From assembly GCA_963727235.1 (NCBI GenBank), contig CAVSFZ010000023.1:1-64000 (forward strand): a stretch of 64,000 nt of DNA, in the 5' to 3' direction. Shown here one piece after another: positions 17,492 to 26,290 of this stretch; position 1 is the stretch's first letter, and each line of letters starts with the position of its first letter. The position numbers were made by a program, and so were the translations under genes. The notes beneath the pieces were generated by a model. That model was given only the letters and a program-made list of their open reading frames with translations, searched no databases and was not told where the DNA came from. Origin of the DNA: CAVPTL01 sp963727235. GTDB taxonomy: Bacteria > Actinomycetota > Thermoleophilia > Gaiellales > JAICJC01.

Positions 17492-19918
17492 TCAGCTTCG
17501 GATCCGCTCCCCCTTGGGGTCGTAGAGCGGCTCGGCGGCCACCTCCGCCGGCACCCACTCGCCGAACACCTCGATGTCGACGGCGGTGCCGACTTCGGCA
17601 TGCGCGGTCGGCAGGTACGCGAGCGCAATCGAGCGCCCGACCGCGTAGCCGAGGCCGCCGGTGGTGACCCGGCCGACGACCTCGCCGCCCACCCGCACCG
17701 GCTCTGATCCGAGCGTGACAGCCCGCGGGTCGGACAGCACCAGGCAGGCCAAGCGCCGCTCGAGCCCGCGCTCACGGGCAGCCATCACCGCGTCTCGGCC
17801 GATGAAGCCGCCGGGCTTGTCGATCTTGACGGCAAACCCCAGCCCGGCCTCGTCGGGCCCGTCCTCCGGGGTGATGTCCGAGCCCCACACGCGGTAGCCC
17901 TTCTCGATCCGAAGCGCATCGATGGCGCGGTACCCGCACGCCGCCAGGCCGTGGTCGGCTCCGGCCTGCCACAGCAGATCCCACAACCCGGCGCCGTACT
18001 CGGCCGGGCAGTACAGCTCCCAGCCGAGCTCGCCCACATATGTCACCCGAGCGGCCACCGCGGGCACGTCGCCGATCGAGAGCTCGCGCGCGGTCATATA
18101 CCGAAAGCCCTCGTGCGAGAGGTCGGCCTTGGTCAGCGGCTGGAGGATGTCGCGTGCCCGCGGGCCCCACAGGCAGAAGCAGGCGTAGGCGGAGCTGACA
18201 TCGTTCAGCACCACCGAGCCGTCGGCGGGCAGATGCTTTCGCAGCCAACCCATGTCGTGGTTTCCGAAGGCGGTGCCGGTGACGATCCTGAAGCGCGATT
18301 CGCCCAGGCGGGTGACGGTGAAATCGGACTCGATCCCGCCGGTCTGGTTCAGCATCTGGGTGTACACGAGCGTTCCCACCGGCCGGTCGATGTCGTTGGC
18401 GCACAGCCGCTGGAGGAAGCCGAGTGCGCCCTGCCCCTGCACCTCGATCTTGGCGAACGAGCTCTGGTCGAACAGTCCGGCCCGCTCGCGGGTGGCCATC
18501 GCCTCGGCGGCGATCGCCGGCGACCAGTTCTCTCCAGCCCAGCCGCGCGGGCGCAGACTCTCATCCCCGGAGGCTGCGTTGGGATCGAACCAGTTGGCCC
18601 GCTCCCATCCTGACTTCTCGCCGAAGCTCGCCCCCAGCGCCTGCAGCCGGGTGTACGCCGGGGACAGCCGCAGCGGCCGTCCCGCCTTTCGCTCGTAGTT
18701 GGGATACTTGATGTCGTAGTAGGTGGCGTACACCTCGGTGGCACGGGCCAGGGTGTAGCGCTGGCTGCGGTACTGGCCGCCGAAGCGGCGGATGTCCATG
18801 TGCCACAGGTCGAGGCTGGGCTCACCCTCGGTGATCCACTCGCCCATCATCCAGCCGATGCCGCCGGCGCCCGCAAGGCCGTGCGCGCAGAAGCCGGCGG
18901 CCACCCAGAATCCCGGCACCTCGGACTCACCCAGGATGAACTCGCCGTCGGGGGTGAACGCCTCGGGGCCGTTGTAGAGCTTCTTGACCTCTGCCGACTC
19001 CATCGCCGGCACCCGCGTGATCGAGTTCTGGAGGATCTCGTCGAACCGATCCCAATCCTCCGGCAGAAGCTCTGCCTCGAAACCGTCGGGGACGCCGTCG
19101 AGCGCCCACGGATCGGGGTTTCGCTCATACCCGCCCATGATCAGCCCACCGACCTCGGTGCGGTAGTAGATCAGGTTGTCGGGGTCGCGCAGGGTGGGCA
19201 GCGGAGCGAGCGCCGGGCTGAACGTCTCGGTCACCAAAAACTCGTGGGCATACGGGATGATCGGGACGTTGACGCCCACCAGCCGTGCGATCTGCGGGGC
19301 GTACATGCCGCCCGCGCACACGACCACGTCGGTGCGGATCGTGCCCTTGTCGGTCACCACCTCGTGCACCCGCCCGTTCTTGAGCGTGATGTCGAGCACC
19401 TTGGTGCGCTGCTCGATCTCGGCACCGCGCAGGCGGGCGCCGTCGGCCAGCGCGAACGTCAGCTGGCTGGGATCGAGGTAGCCGTCGTGAGGCAGGAACG
19501 CCGCCGCCAGCACGCCGTCGGTCGACATCAGCGGAAACATCTCCTGGGCTTCCTGGGCCGACACGATCTCGATCGGCAACCCGAAGCTCTTGGCCCAGCC
19601 GGCCTGACGCTGGATCTCCTCGTAGCGGGCCTGCGACGAGGCCAGCCGAAGACCGCCCAGCTCGTGCCAGCCGGGGTCCTTGCCGGTCTCCTTGGCCAGC
19701 TCTGCGTAGAGGCCGACCGAGTACTGCATCATCTTGGTCAGGCTGACGGTCGATCGCAGCTGGCCGACGAGGCCGGCGGAGTGCCAGGTCGAGCCGTGAG
19801 TGAGGCCGTACTGCTCCACCAGCACCACGTCGTCCCAACCCATTTTGGCCAGGTGGTACAGGATGCTGCATCCACCGACACCGCCACCGATGACGACTGC
19901 TCGTGCCTCACTCCGCAT
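17492..19918 (-). CDS. Dimethylglycine/sarcosine dehydrogenase-like flavoprotein (DAO + GcvT fusion)
   Basis: An 808-residue fusion enzyme. The amino half is a DAO-type FAD domain with the dinucleotide motif VVIGGGVGGCSILYHLAK and THGSTWHSAGL, where a histidine is the expected covalent flavin site. The carboxy half (from about residue 420) is a GcvT-like folate domain (LFDQSSFAKIEVQG, GWELYCPAEYG, GYRAIDALRIEKGYR). Family members oxidatively demethylate N-methylated glycines and pass the one-carbon unit to tetrahydrofolate. The substrate could be dimethylglycine, sarcosine or another N-methyl amine. It precedes a HAD gene that ends inside its 5' edge. Confidence 0.88.
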   Translation of the reverse strand: MRSEARAVVIGGGVGGCSILYHLAKMGWDDVVLVEQYGLTHGSTWHSAGLVGQLRSTVSLTKMMQYSVGLYAELAKETGKDPGWHELGGLRLASSQARYEEIQRQAGWAKSFGLPIEIVSAQEAQEMFPLMSTDGVLAAAFLPHDGYLDPSQLTFALADGARLRGAEIEQRTKVLDITLKNGRVHEVVTDKGTIRTDVVVCAGGMYAPQIARLVGVNVPIIPYAHEFLVTETFSPALAPLPTLRDPDNLIYYRTEVGGLIMGGYERNPDPWALDGVPDGFEAELLPEDWDRFDEILQNSITRVPAMESAEVKKLYNGPEAFTPDGEFILGESEVPGFWVAAGFCAHGLAGAGGIGWMMGEWITEGEPSLDLWHMDIRRFGGQYRSQRYTLARATEVYATYYDIKYPNYERKAGRPLRLSPAYTRLQALGASFGEKSGWERANWFDPNAASGDESLRPRGWAGENWSPAIAAEAMATRERAGLFDQSSFAKIEVQGQGALGFLQRLCANDIDRPVGTLVYTQMLNQTGGIESDFTVTRLGESRFRIVTGTAFGNHDMGWLRKHLPADGSVVLNDVSSAYACFCLWGPRARDILQPLTKADLSHEGFRYMTARELSIGDVPAVAARVTYVGELGWELYCPAEYGAGLWDLLWQAGADHGLAACGYRAIDALRIEKGYRVWGSDITPEDGPDEAGLGFAVKIDKPGGFIGRDAVMAARERGLERRLACLVLSDPRAVTLGSEPVRVGGEVVGRVTTGGLGYAVGRSIALAYLPTAHAEVGTAVDIEVFGEWVPAEVAAEPLYDPKGERIRS

Positions 19919-20603
19919 GCTCGTTCCACCCTTCGACCAGTGGTATAGACCAGTTCAGAGTTGACACTACCGCATCGGCCTGGTCGAGGTGCTCGGAGGC
20001 CATTGTGCCCTCCACCACCACGCAGCGCATTCCTGCCGCATGGGCCGACTCCAGTCCCATGATCGAATCCTCGAAAACGAGCACATCGGCGGCGGGGATC
20101 GGCTCGCGCAGGCCGGCGTTGACAAGCTCGAGCGCGCGCCGGTAGCCCTCGGGGTCGGGCTTCCCGCGTTTCACGTCCTCGGCCGCCACGATCACGTCGA
20201 ACAGCTCCCGCAGATCGCTTGCCACCAGCACGGCGGCGATCTCGTCGCCGGCCGCGCCCGAGGCGATCGCCACCGGCACCCGGGCCGCCACCTCGCGCAC
20301 GAACCGGGCCGCCTCGGGACGAACCGGCGACCGCACCGCGATCTCCTCGAGGTAGAGCTCGGCGCGGCGATCGATCAGGCGCTGGTCGAGGCCGTCCCCG
20401 TCCAACTGGAAGCGCGTCAGCATGCGTTCGACGATCTCGGGGTCGCTATAGCCCGCGAAGTCCGCGAAGTAGAGCTCCTCCGAGACCTCGATTCCGATCT
20501 CCGAAAACATCCGCACGAAGATCCGCGCCAGGAGCGGCTCGTCGTCGGAGATCGTGCCGTTGAAGTCGAACAGCACCACTCGCGGAGGTGTCAGTAGCGC
20601 CAC
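19908..20603 (-). CDS. HAD-superfamily hydrolase
   Basis: About 231 residues of a haloacid dehalogenase-type phosphatase. Motif I is DFNGTISDDEP, with the typical second Asp replaced by Asn (DxN rather than DxD). Motif II is IASGAA, motif III is KRGKPDPEGY, and motif IV is VFEDSIMGLESAHAAGM. The wording resembles phosphoglycolate phosphatase/beta-phosphoglucomutase-like enzymes. The DFN change may reduce phosphatase activity or alter chemistry. The GTG at 20603 is a choice; GTG at 20579 is an alternative. The 3' end overlaps the upstream edge of the flavoprotein gene by 11 bases. Confidence 0.85.
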   Translation of the reverse strand: MALLTPPRVVLFDFNGTISDDEPLLARIFVRMFSEIGIEVSEELYFADFAGYSDPEIVERMLTRFQLDGDGLDQRLIDRRAELYLEEIAVRSPVRPEAARFVREVAARVPVAIASGAAGDEIAAVLVASDLRELFDVIVAAEDVKRGKPDPEGYRRALELVNAGLREPIPAADVLVFEDSIMGLESAHAAGMRCVVVEGTMASEHLDQADAVVSTLNWSIPLVEGWNEHAE

Positions 20604-21703
20604 ACGATCTACGATACGGCATCGACACCGCGACGCTCGCAACCCACCGCACCGACCGCTGGCTGGTGCTCCAAAGCGACGCTCCGGATCCCTTCGGGAG
20701 GCTGGAGACGTTCCTGGCCGACTCCGGATTCGCGGTCACGCCCGGCGCATCGGCCGACGCCGGCACCATGGTCGCCGACCTCTATCTGGGCTACGGGCTG
20801 GCCGCCACGCTCGCAGGCGTGACCACCGACCAGCCGTCTGAGCCCTGCCGACTCCCCGGGCTTGCCTGCCACATCCATGCGCGCTCGCATCAGCCGGAAC
20901 CGGGGGTGGCGTCGGTGGGGAAGTTCCAGCCGACCTGGTCGCCGGCTCAGTACCGCTCGGCGATCGAGGCCGCCCAGGCCGCCATCGGCCGCGGCGACGT
21001 CTACCAGGTCAACCTCGTGCAGCACATGAAGGCGCCGTTCTCGGGCGATCCGCGGGGAGTGTTGCCGCTGCTCGCCCCGGTAGCAGGGGCGTGGGCGATG
21101 GACATGCATGGGGACGGCTGGTCGGTCGTGTCGGCTTCGCCGGAGCTGTTTCTGCGCACGCAGGGCCGGTGGGTCGAGACGATGCCGATCAAGGGAACGC
21201 GCCCGGCCGAGGGCGGCGGCGCGATCGCCGACAGCGCCAAGGATCGCGCCGAGCACATCATGATCGTCGACCTCGAGCGCAACGACCTGGGCCGGGTGTG
21301 TGAACCGGGCAGCGTGCACGTGCCGTCGCTGATGACCGAGTCGCCGATGGCGGGGGTGCGCCATCTCATCTCGACGGTGGCGGGCACGCTGCGACCGGAG
21401 GTCGGCCTGGCCGAGCTGCTGCGGGCGACGTTCCCCGGCGGTTCGGTGACCGGTGCACCCAAGATCTCGGCGATCAATCACATCGCCCGGCTGGAGCCGG
21501 TCGGCCGGGGAGCGTCGATGGCGGCGCTGGGGACGGTGTCCCCGAACGGCGATCTCGACCTGGGCCTGACGATCCGCACGTTCGCGATCGCCGGCTCCGA
21601 GATTCACCTGTGGGTGGGCGGCGGGATCGTGTGGGACTCCGATTCCGAGGCCGAGGTCGAGGAGTCGCTGGTCAAGGCACGACCGCTGCTAGCGCTGCTC
21701 TAG
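20588..21703 (+). CDS. pabB: Aminodeoxychorismate synthase component I-like, chorismate-binding enzyme
   Basis: A 371-residue member of the anthranilate/aminodeoxychorismate synthase family. These convert chorismate, with ammonia from a glutaminase partner, for folate or tryptophan. Motifs include VYQVNLVQHM, SPELFL, MPIKGTRP, VDLERNDLGRVC and FPGGSVTGAPK, all near the active site. PIKGTRP rather than PIAGTRP favours PabB over TrpE. It is shorter than full-length PabB (about 450) at its amino end. The GTG start overlaps the divergent HAD start by 16 bases, and the 3' end overlaps the convergent phosphotransferase by 32 bases. Confidence 0.87.
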   Translation: MSVAPHDLRYGIDTATLATHRTDRWLVLQSDAPDPFGRLETFLADSGFAVTPGASADAGTMVADLYLGYGLAATLAGVTTDQPSEPCRLPGLACHIHARSHQPEPGVASVGKFQPTWSPAQYRSAIEAAQAAIGRGDVYQVNLVQHMKAPFSGDPRGVLPLLAPVAGAWAMDMHGDGWSVVSASPELFLRTQGRWVETMPIKGTRPAEGGGAIADSAKDRAEHIMIVDLERNDLGRVCEPGSVHVPSLMTESPMAGVRHLISTVAGTLRPEVGLAELLRATFPGGSVTGAPKISAINHIARLEPVGRGASMAALGTVSPNGDLDLGLTIRTFAIAGSEIHLWVGGGIVWDSDSEAEVEESLVKARPLLALL

Positions 21704-22730
21704 CCTCGCGGCCGGCCGGTGACTGCCACCACTGGGCATGGCCGAGCACGTAGGTGTCCCAGGCCCAGTCGGCCTTGGGCCGGTCGTGCTCCACGCCCCA
21801 GTAGTAGTCGAGGAACGAGATTCCGTACTGGAACTGGCAGATCGCCAGCACGTCCACGAGCGCCGCGCGCTCGGCGGGGGTGAGCGGCTCGGCTCGGTGG
21901 TAGGCGGCGATCAGCGCCTGCGCGTGGGTGATGTCGAAGGCGCCATCGTCGCCGTCGGAGATCCTGTTCCAGAAGAAGCAGTTGCGCTCGATGGCGACCG
22001 CCAGGTCGAGCAGGCGCGGGCCGCAGTCGGCCTGATGGAAGTCGATGATGCCGGTGACGCGATCGCCCTCGAAGAAGAGGTTGTTGGTCTGCCAATCGCC
22101 GTGCAGCGGAGCGACCGGGAGGTCGGGGGCGACCGGCGCCAGCCGCTCGAACAGCTCGGAGTAGGCGTCATCGACCGGTGACAGGTCGCGGCCGGAGAGG
22201 TGCTCGGCCACGGCAGGGCGCTCACGCGAGAGCTGCGCCACGACCTGGGACGGCGCCCGATCGAGCGGCCCCAGCTGCACCACGAACCCGGCCTGGGGCT
22301 GCGGCGTGATCGGCGCGAAGTCGACACCGGCCTGATGGAATTGCGCCAACATGGTGCCGGCCGCCTTCACGTGGGCGATCGACCGAAACGGCTCCCAGGT
22401 GTCGGTGTCGGTGTAGGAGTCGAACCCACCGGCCGGCTCCCATAGCTCGTACCACAGCTCGCCCCGCTCGATCAGGCCGAGCGGGCGGGTGGCCGGCACG
22501 CCGCGGTCGGCGACGTGGGAAGCCACGGCGTGCTGCCACTCGACCTGGGCAAGCGCCCGGCCCATGGCGGGCTGACGCTTGAGGTAGACGACCCCCTGAG
22601 GCGTCTCGCACCGGGAGACCGCGAACAGCCAGCGGCGATGTCGCTCAGTGACCCGCACACCGGCGCCGAGCACCTCCTCAGCCTCGGTCTGCTCGATCGG
22701 ATCCCAGTAGCGGTCGTCAACTCCCATCAC
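21672..22730 (-). CDS. Aminoglycoside phosphotransferase-fold kinase
   Basis: A 352-residue kinase-like protein. The catalytic loop PLHGDWQTNNLFF and metal site IIDFHQADCGPRLLDLA are intact. The family (APH/homoserine kinase type II-like) phosphorylates small hydroxyl substrates such as sugars, choline or amino alcohols. No resistance role should be assumed. A palindromic repeat lies just upstream, between this gene and the divergent sulfurtransferase. Start codon GTG followed at once by ATG; either could be used. Confidence 0.85.
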   Translation of the reverse strand: MMGVDDRYWDPIEQTEAEEVLGAGVRVTERHRRWLFAVSRCETPQGVVYLKRQPAMGRALAQVEWQHAVASHVADRGVPATRPLGLIERGELWYELWEPAGGFDSYTDTDTWEPFRSIAHVKAAGTMLAQFHQAGVDFAPITPQPQAGFVVQLGPLDRAPSQVVAQLSRERPAVAEHLSGRDLSPVDDAYSELFERLAPVAPDLPVAPLHGDWQTNNLFFEGDRVTGIIDFHQADCGPRLLDLAVAIERNCFFWNRISDGDDGAFDITHAQALIAAYHRAEPLTPAERAALVDVLAICQFQYGISFLDYYWGVEHDRPKADWAWDTYVLGHAQWWQSPAGREARAALAAVVP

Positions 22731-22740
22731 GGGACGGTAC

Positions 22741-22773
22741 GTGAATAAATGGTGCCTGGCACCATTTATTCAC
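22741..22773. repeat. Palindromic repeat copy 2 (AATGG type, 33 bp)
   Basis: A perfect 33-bp palindrome with a central T and the inner variable bases AT/AT. It is the only copy located between two gene starts (10 bases from the phosphotransferase, 13 bases from the sulfurtransferase) rather than at a gene end. Confidence 0.9.
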
Positions 22774-22786
22774 GGTCTAGCATCCG

Positions 22787-23632
22787 GTGATGGGATCGGA
22801 TCTGCTGGTGACGGCCGAGTGGCTTCGTGACCACCTCGACCAGGTGCGGGTGCTGGACGTGCGCGGCGAGGTGGCAAGTGACGAGCCCCGCTACCGCGCC
22901 TACGTCGAGCGCTATCGCGAAGGCCACATCCCCGGAGCCGTGTTCGCCGACTGGCGCACCGACTTCACCGATCGCGACGCGGATGTGCCCGTGACGCTCG
23001 CGCCGCCGGCCGTGTTCGAGGCCGACGCAGCGCGGCTCGGAATCGGAGCCGACACGGTGGTGGTCGCCTATGACGACTACCGAAACGCGCTCGCGGGACG
23101 GATCGCATGGGTGCTTCGAAGTGTGGGGCACGACGCCACCCACATCCTCGACGGCGGGCTCTCCGCCTGGGAGGCGGCTGGACTCCCACTGGAATCCGGC
23201 GAGCACCACCCCGAGCCGCCCGAACCCCCGCTGCGTGTGACCTCGGTCGACGGGCTGATCGACATCGACGCTGTACGCGACGCGCTGGCCGCCGGCCTCC
23301 AGGTCGTGGACGCGCGCTCGACCGCGCAGTACACCGGCGCCGAAACCCACTCCCGCCGGGCCGGCCACATCCCCGGCGCGATCTCGATGCCGTACACCGA
23401 CCTGTTGGCACCCGACGGCCGGTTCCTCGAGCCGGAGCAGCTCGCCGCACGGCTCGCCGAGGCAGGCGTCAACACCTCCGCGCCCGGGGTTACCTACTGC
23501 AACGGCGGCGTCTCGGCCACCGTGGTCGCGCACGCCGTCGAGCTCGCCGGCGGGTCGCGGCCAAGGATCTACGACGGCTCCTGGAATGAGTGGGGCAACC
23601 GCAGCGACACCCCTGTCGCCACCGGCGACTAG
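22787..23632 (+). CDS. sseA: Thiosulfate/3-mercaptopyruvate sulfurtransferase
   Basis: A 281-residue tandem rhodanese. Each half has a rhodanese domain (YREGHIPGAVFADWR in the first, RRAGHIPGAISMPYTD in the second). The active cysteine lies in YCNGGVSAT of the second domain, so the loop reads CNGGVSA instead of CRKGVTA or CGSGVTA; the donor substrate is therefore uncertain. The enzyme transfers sulfur from thiosulfate or mercaptopyruvate to an acceptor. GTGATG or ATG at the start. It diverges from the phosphotransferase across a palindromic repeat. Confidence 0.93.
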   Translation: MMGSDLLVTAEWLRDHLDQVRVLDVRGEVASDEPRYRAYVERYREGHIPGAVFADWRTDFTDRDADVPVTLAPPAVFEADAARLGIGADTVVVAYDDYRNALAGRIAWVLRSVGHDATHILDGGLSAWEAAGLPLESGEHHPEPPEPPLRVTSVDGLIDIDAVRDALAAGLQVVDARSTAQYTGAETHSRRAGHIPGAISMPYTDLLAPDGRFLEPEQLAARLAEAGVNTSAPGVTYCNGGVSATVVAHAVELAGGSRPRIYDGSWNEWGNRSDTPVATGD

Positions 23633-23777
23633 CGTCCGCCACATGTCCGGTCGCATGCTCGCGTGCGCGCCTGAGTGGTTAAGATCGCCATTGCGCGGGT
23701 GTGGAACCGCCGCATAGCCTTGGTCGCCGGCGATGACGCCGCGACCTGTGGAAGCAGTCACTGCGAAGGAGGAGTTC

Positions 23778-25175
23778 GTGCCGACCGACCTTGAACGGTT
23801 CGTCGCGGCCGATGGCCGGGACGACGCGATCGCGAACGTGCGCAGGCGTATCGACGCCGAAGGCGTGACCTATATCTACTACCAGTTCATCTCCGTCACC
23901 GGACGGATCATGGGCAAAGGCGTACCTGCGCCGCACTGGGAGTCGATGGCCAAGAAGGGCTTCCAGCTCGTGTACGGCTCCACCGCCAACCTCTTCACCG
24001 ACCGCCACGGCGAGTACATCGGGTACGGGCCTGAGGCGTGGGAGCTGGTGGGCATCCCCGAGCCGGAGACGTTCCAGGTGCTGCCGTGGGACAAGAAGGT
24101 GGCGCGGGTGTGGTGCACCTGCTTCCGCGGCCGCGAGGACGAGAAAGACGGCGGCGCCTTCCTGACCTCGGACTGTCGCAGCAACCTCAAGCAGATCCAG
24201 GCGGCGTTCGAGAAGAGCACCGGCCTGCACCTGCGCGCCGGCACCGAGCCGGAGATGATGTGGCTGAGGATGAAGGACGACGGCACGCCCGACGTCCAGG
24301 GCGCAACCAAGCCCTACTGCTACCACATCGACCAGTTCTCGGAGCTGCAGCCGGTCATCCACAAGGTGATCGAATACGGCCAGGCGATGGGCCTGGACAT
24401 GATCCAGGGCGACCACGAGGACGCGCCGGGTCAGATCGAGCTCAACTTCAACTTCGACCGGGCTGAGCAGACCGCCGACAACCTCTCCACCTTCCGCCAG
24501 ATCTGCAAGCAGGTCGGGCGCGAGCTGAACGTGTTCCCCTGCTTCATGCCCAAGCCGTTCATGGGCGTGTCGGCCAACGGCTGCCACCACAACATCTCGC
24601 TGTGGGAAGGCGATACCAACGCCTTCATGCCCGAGGGTGAGGATCAGCGCCTGCCCAGCCAGATCGGCCTGTACGCGATCGGCGGGGTGCTCGAGCACCT
24701 TGCCGCACTGACGGCGGTGACCGCACCGACGGTGAACTCCTATCGACGGTTGTGGGACACCGGCTTCTGGGCGCCGGTGTTTGCCGACTGGGGCTTCCAG
24801 AACCGCACCACCGCACTGCGCGTGTCGGCGCCGGGACGGTTCGAGTACCGCTCGGTCGACTCGGCGGTCAACCCGTACCTGTCGCTGGCGACCCTGATCA
24901 AGGCGATGGAGGACGGGATCGAGCGCAAGATCGACCCGGGTCCTCCGGAGGAGCGAAACATCTACGACGCCATGGCCGGAGGCAAGGAGGTCAAGAGGAT
25001 TCCGATGACCTTCGGCGACGCCCTCGATGCGCTGGACGAGGACGAGGTGATCCAGTCGGCCCTGCCCGACGAGATGTTCAAGGTGTTCCGGCACTACAAG
25101 CGGGACGAGTGGGAGCGCTACTGCGCCGAGGTGACCGAGTGGGACGTCAAGGAGTACCTCGACATCCTGCCGTAA
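23778..25175 (+). CDS. Glutamine synthetase-like enzyme, candidate gamma-glutamylmethylamide synthetase
   Basis: A 465-residue glutamine synthetase-family protein. GTG at 23778 follows AAGGAGGAG and is preferred over an upstream ATG (23733) that would translate the ribosome site. Motifs include AGTEPEMMW, DMIQGDHEDAPGQIELNF, SANGCHHNISLW and FEYRSVDSAVNPYLSLA, which supply the metal and glutamate sites. The family ligates ammonia or an amine to glutamate. The next three genes encode split glutamate synthase domains, the arrangement known for N-methylglutamate pathways, where this enzyme makes gamma-glutamylmethylamide. A GlnT-type glutamine synthetase is the alternative. Confidence 0.85.
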   Translation: MPTDLERFVAADGRDDAIANVRRRIDAEGVTYIYYQFISVTGRIMGKGVPAPHWESMAKKGFQLVYGSTANLFTDRHGEYIGYGPEAWELVGIPEPETFQVLPWDKKVARVWCTCFRGREDEKDGGAFLTSDCRSNLKQIQAAFEKSTGLHLRAGTEPEMMWLRMKDDGTPDVQGATKPYCYHIDQFSELQPVIHKVIEYGQAMGLDMIQGDHEDAPGQIELNFNFDRAEQTADNLSTFRQICKQVGRELNVFPCFMPKPFMGVSANGCHHNISLWEGDTNAFMPEGEDQRLPSQIGLYAIGGVLEHLAALTAVTAPTVNSYRRLWDTGFWAPVFADWGFQNRTTALRVSAPGRFEYRSVDSAVNPYLSLATLIKAMEDGIERKIDPGPPEERNIYDAMAGGKEVKRIPMTFGDALDALDEDEVIQSALPDEMFKVFRHYKRDEWERYCAEVTEWDVKEYLDILP

Positions 25176-25197
25176 ACCCACCGGGCTGATTTGACGG

Positions 25198-25286
25198 CTG
25201 GGCACCGGGCGACCGGTGTCCAGCGCCGTTAACGGCACCGCCAGTATGGAGGATCGGCCATACCGGCAAAGCCTCTTCGGCCGGTA
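25198..25286 (+). promoter_or_regulatory. Two hairpins between the GS-like gene and the split glutamate synthase
   Basis: CTGGGCACCGG (25198-25208) and CCGGTGTCCAG (25213-25223) pair around a GCGA tetraloop. TACCGGC (25261-25267) and GCCGGTA (25280-25286) form a second stem. A short palindrome GCCGTTAACGGC lies between them (25225-25236). The 185-base gap may hold a terminator and a fresh promoter, or an attenuator that sets the ratio of the two products. Confidence 0.45.
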
Positions 25287-25360
25287 CGATTGCTGTCCTA
25301 CCTCCGGTCTATAAGCGGGATCGGGCCCGCCTTGCCAAGGCCATCCGAAAGGCGATCAGT

Positions 25361-26290
25361 ATGTGTGGAATCGCAGGAATCATCTATCGAGACGGCGCCC
25401 GCGGAGTCGGGCAGGACATGACTCGCATGCTTCAGTCGATGAAGCATCGCGGCCCTGATTCGACCGGCTACGCGCTGTTCGCGCCGCCCTCGCCAAACAT
25501 CGTCATGCGCTACACGCTGGCAGACACCGGCGACGCGCGCGACTTCGAGTTCGCCGACCGACTCGAACGCCACCGGTTCGAAGTCGAGCACAGGCTGCGG
25601 GAGATCGGCGCAACCGTCCACAGCGTGGAGGCCGAGACCGAGTACGCCTACCGCGCCACGATCGCCTATGACGGCGACCTCAAAAAGCTCGCCGACTACG
25701 TCGAGGACGTGCCGGCCGTCGAGGTGCTCTCGCTCGGGCACTCGCTCGAGATCGTGAAGGACCTGGGCGACGCCGAGACCGTCTCCGACCAGTACGGCCT
25801 GGGCGAGTTCAACGGCACCCACGCCATCGGCCACGTGCGCATGGCGACCGAATCCGACGTCGACATCTCCGGCGCGCACCCCTACTGGGCGTATCCGTTC
25901 TCGGACATCGCCGTGGTGCACAACGGACAGCTGACCAACTACTTCTACTGGCGCCGGCGGCTGGAGCGAAGCGGCCATCGGTTCCAGTCCGAGTGCGACT
26001 CCGAGATCATCGCGGTGTACCTGGCCGAGAAGATGAGCGAGGGCGAGACGCTCGAGCAGGCGATGCACTCCAGCCTGGACGAGCTTGACGGAGTCTTCAC
26101 CTACATGTGCGTCACCGCCGACGCGCTCGGAGTGGCCAAGGACGAGATGGCCGCCAAGCCGCTGGTGCTGTACGAAGGCGAGGACATGGTCGCACTCGCA
26201 TCCGAAGAGATCGCGATCCGTGCGGTGATCGATCACGAGATCGACACCTACGATCCGTATGAGGGGGAGGTGCTGGTATGGACGCGGTAG
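25361..26290 (+). CDS. Class II glutamine amidotransferase subunit of split glutamate synthase (MgsA-like)
   Basis: A 309-residue glutaminase. The protein begins MCGIAGIIYRDGARG, so Cys2 would be the catalytic nucleophile after Met removal. It continues with RGPDSTGYALF, GTHAIGHVRMATES, AHPYW and VVHNGQLTNYFYWRRRL, which match the class II amidotransferase domain of glutamate synthase. It should release ammonia (or process gamma-glutamylmethylamide) and channel it to the FMN subunit. AAAGG precedes the ATG. It overlaps the next gene by 13 bases. A GlxB-type glutamate synthase subunit is the closest alternative. Confidence 0.88.
   Translation: MCGIAGIIYRDGARGVGQDMTRMLQSMKHRGPDSTGYALFAPPSPNIVMRYTLADTGDARDFEFADRLERHRFEVEHRLREIGATVHSVEAETEYAYRATIAYDGDLKKLADYVEDVPAVEVLSLGHSLEIVKDLGDAETVSDQYGLGEFNGTHAIGHVRMATESDVDISGAHPYWAYPFSDIAVVHNGQLTNYFYWRRRLERSGHRFQSECDSEIIAVYLAEKMSEGETLEQAMHSSLDELDGVFTYMCVTADALGVAKDEMAAKPLVLYEGEDMVALASEEIAIRAVIDHEIDTYDPYEGEVLVWTR

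Noticed and set aside
23655..23735. tRNA-like stretch (GCCTGAGTGGTTAAG resembles a Ser/Leu D-arm)
   Set aside because: No T-arm (GGTTCGAATCC-type), acceptor stem or anticodon arm follows in the right positions.
25176..25360. Glutamine-type riboswitch before the split glutamate synthase
   Set aside because: The hairpins lack the conserved glnA-RNA core sequence; they look more like a terminator and a spacer.
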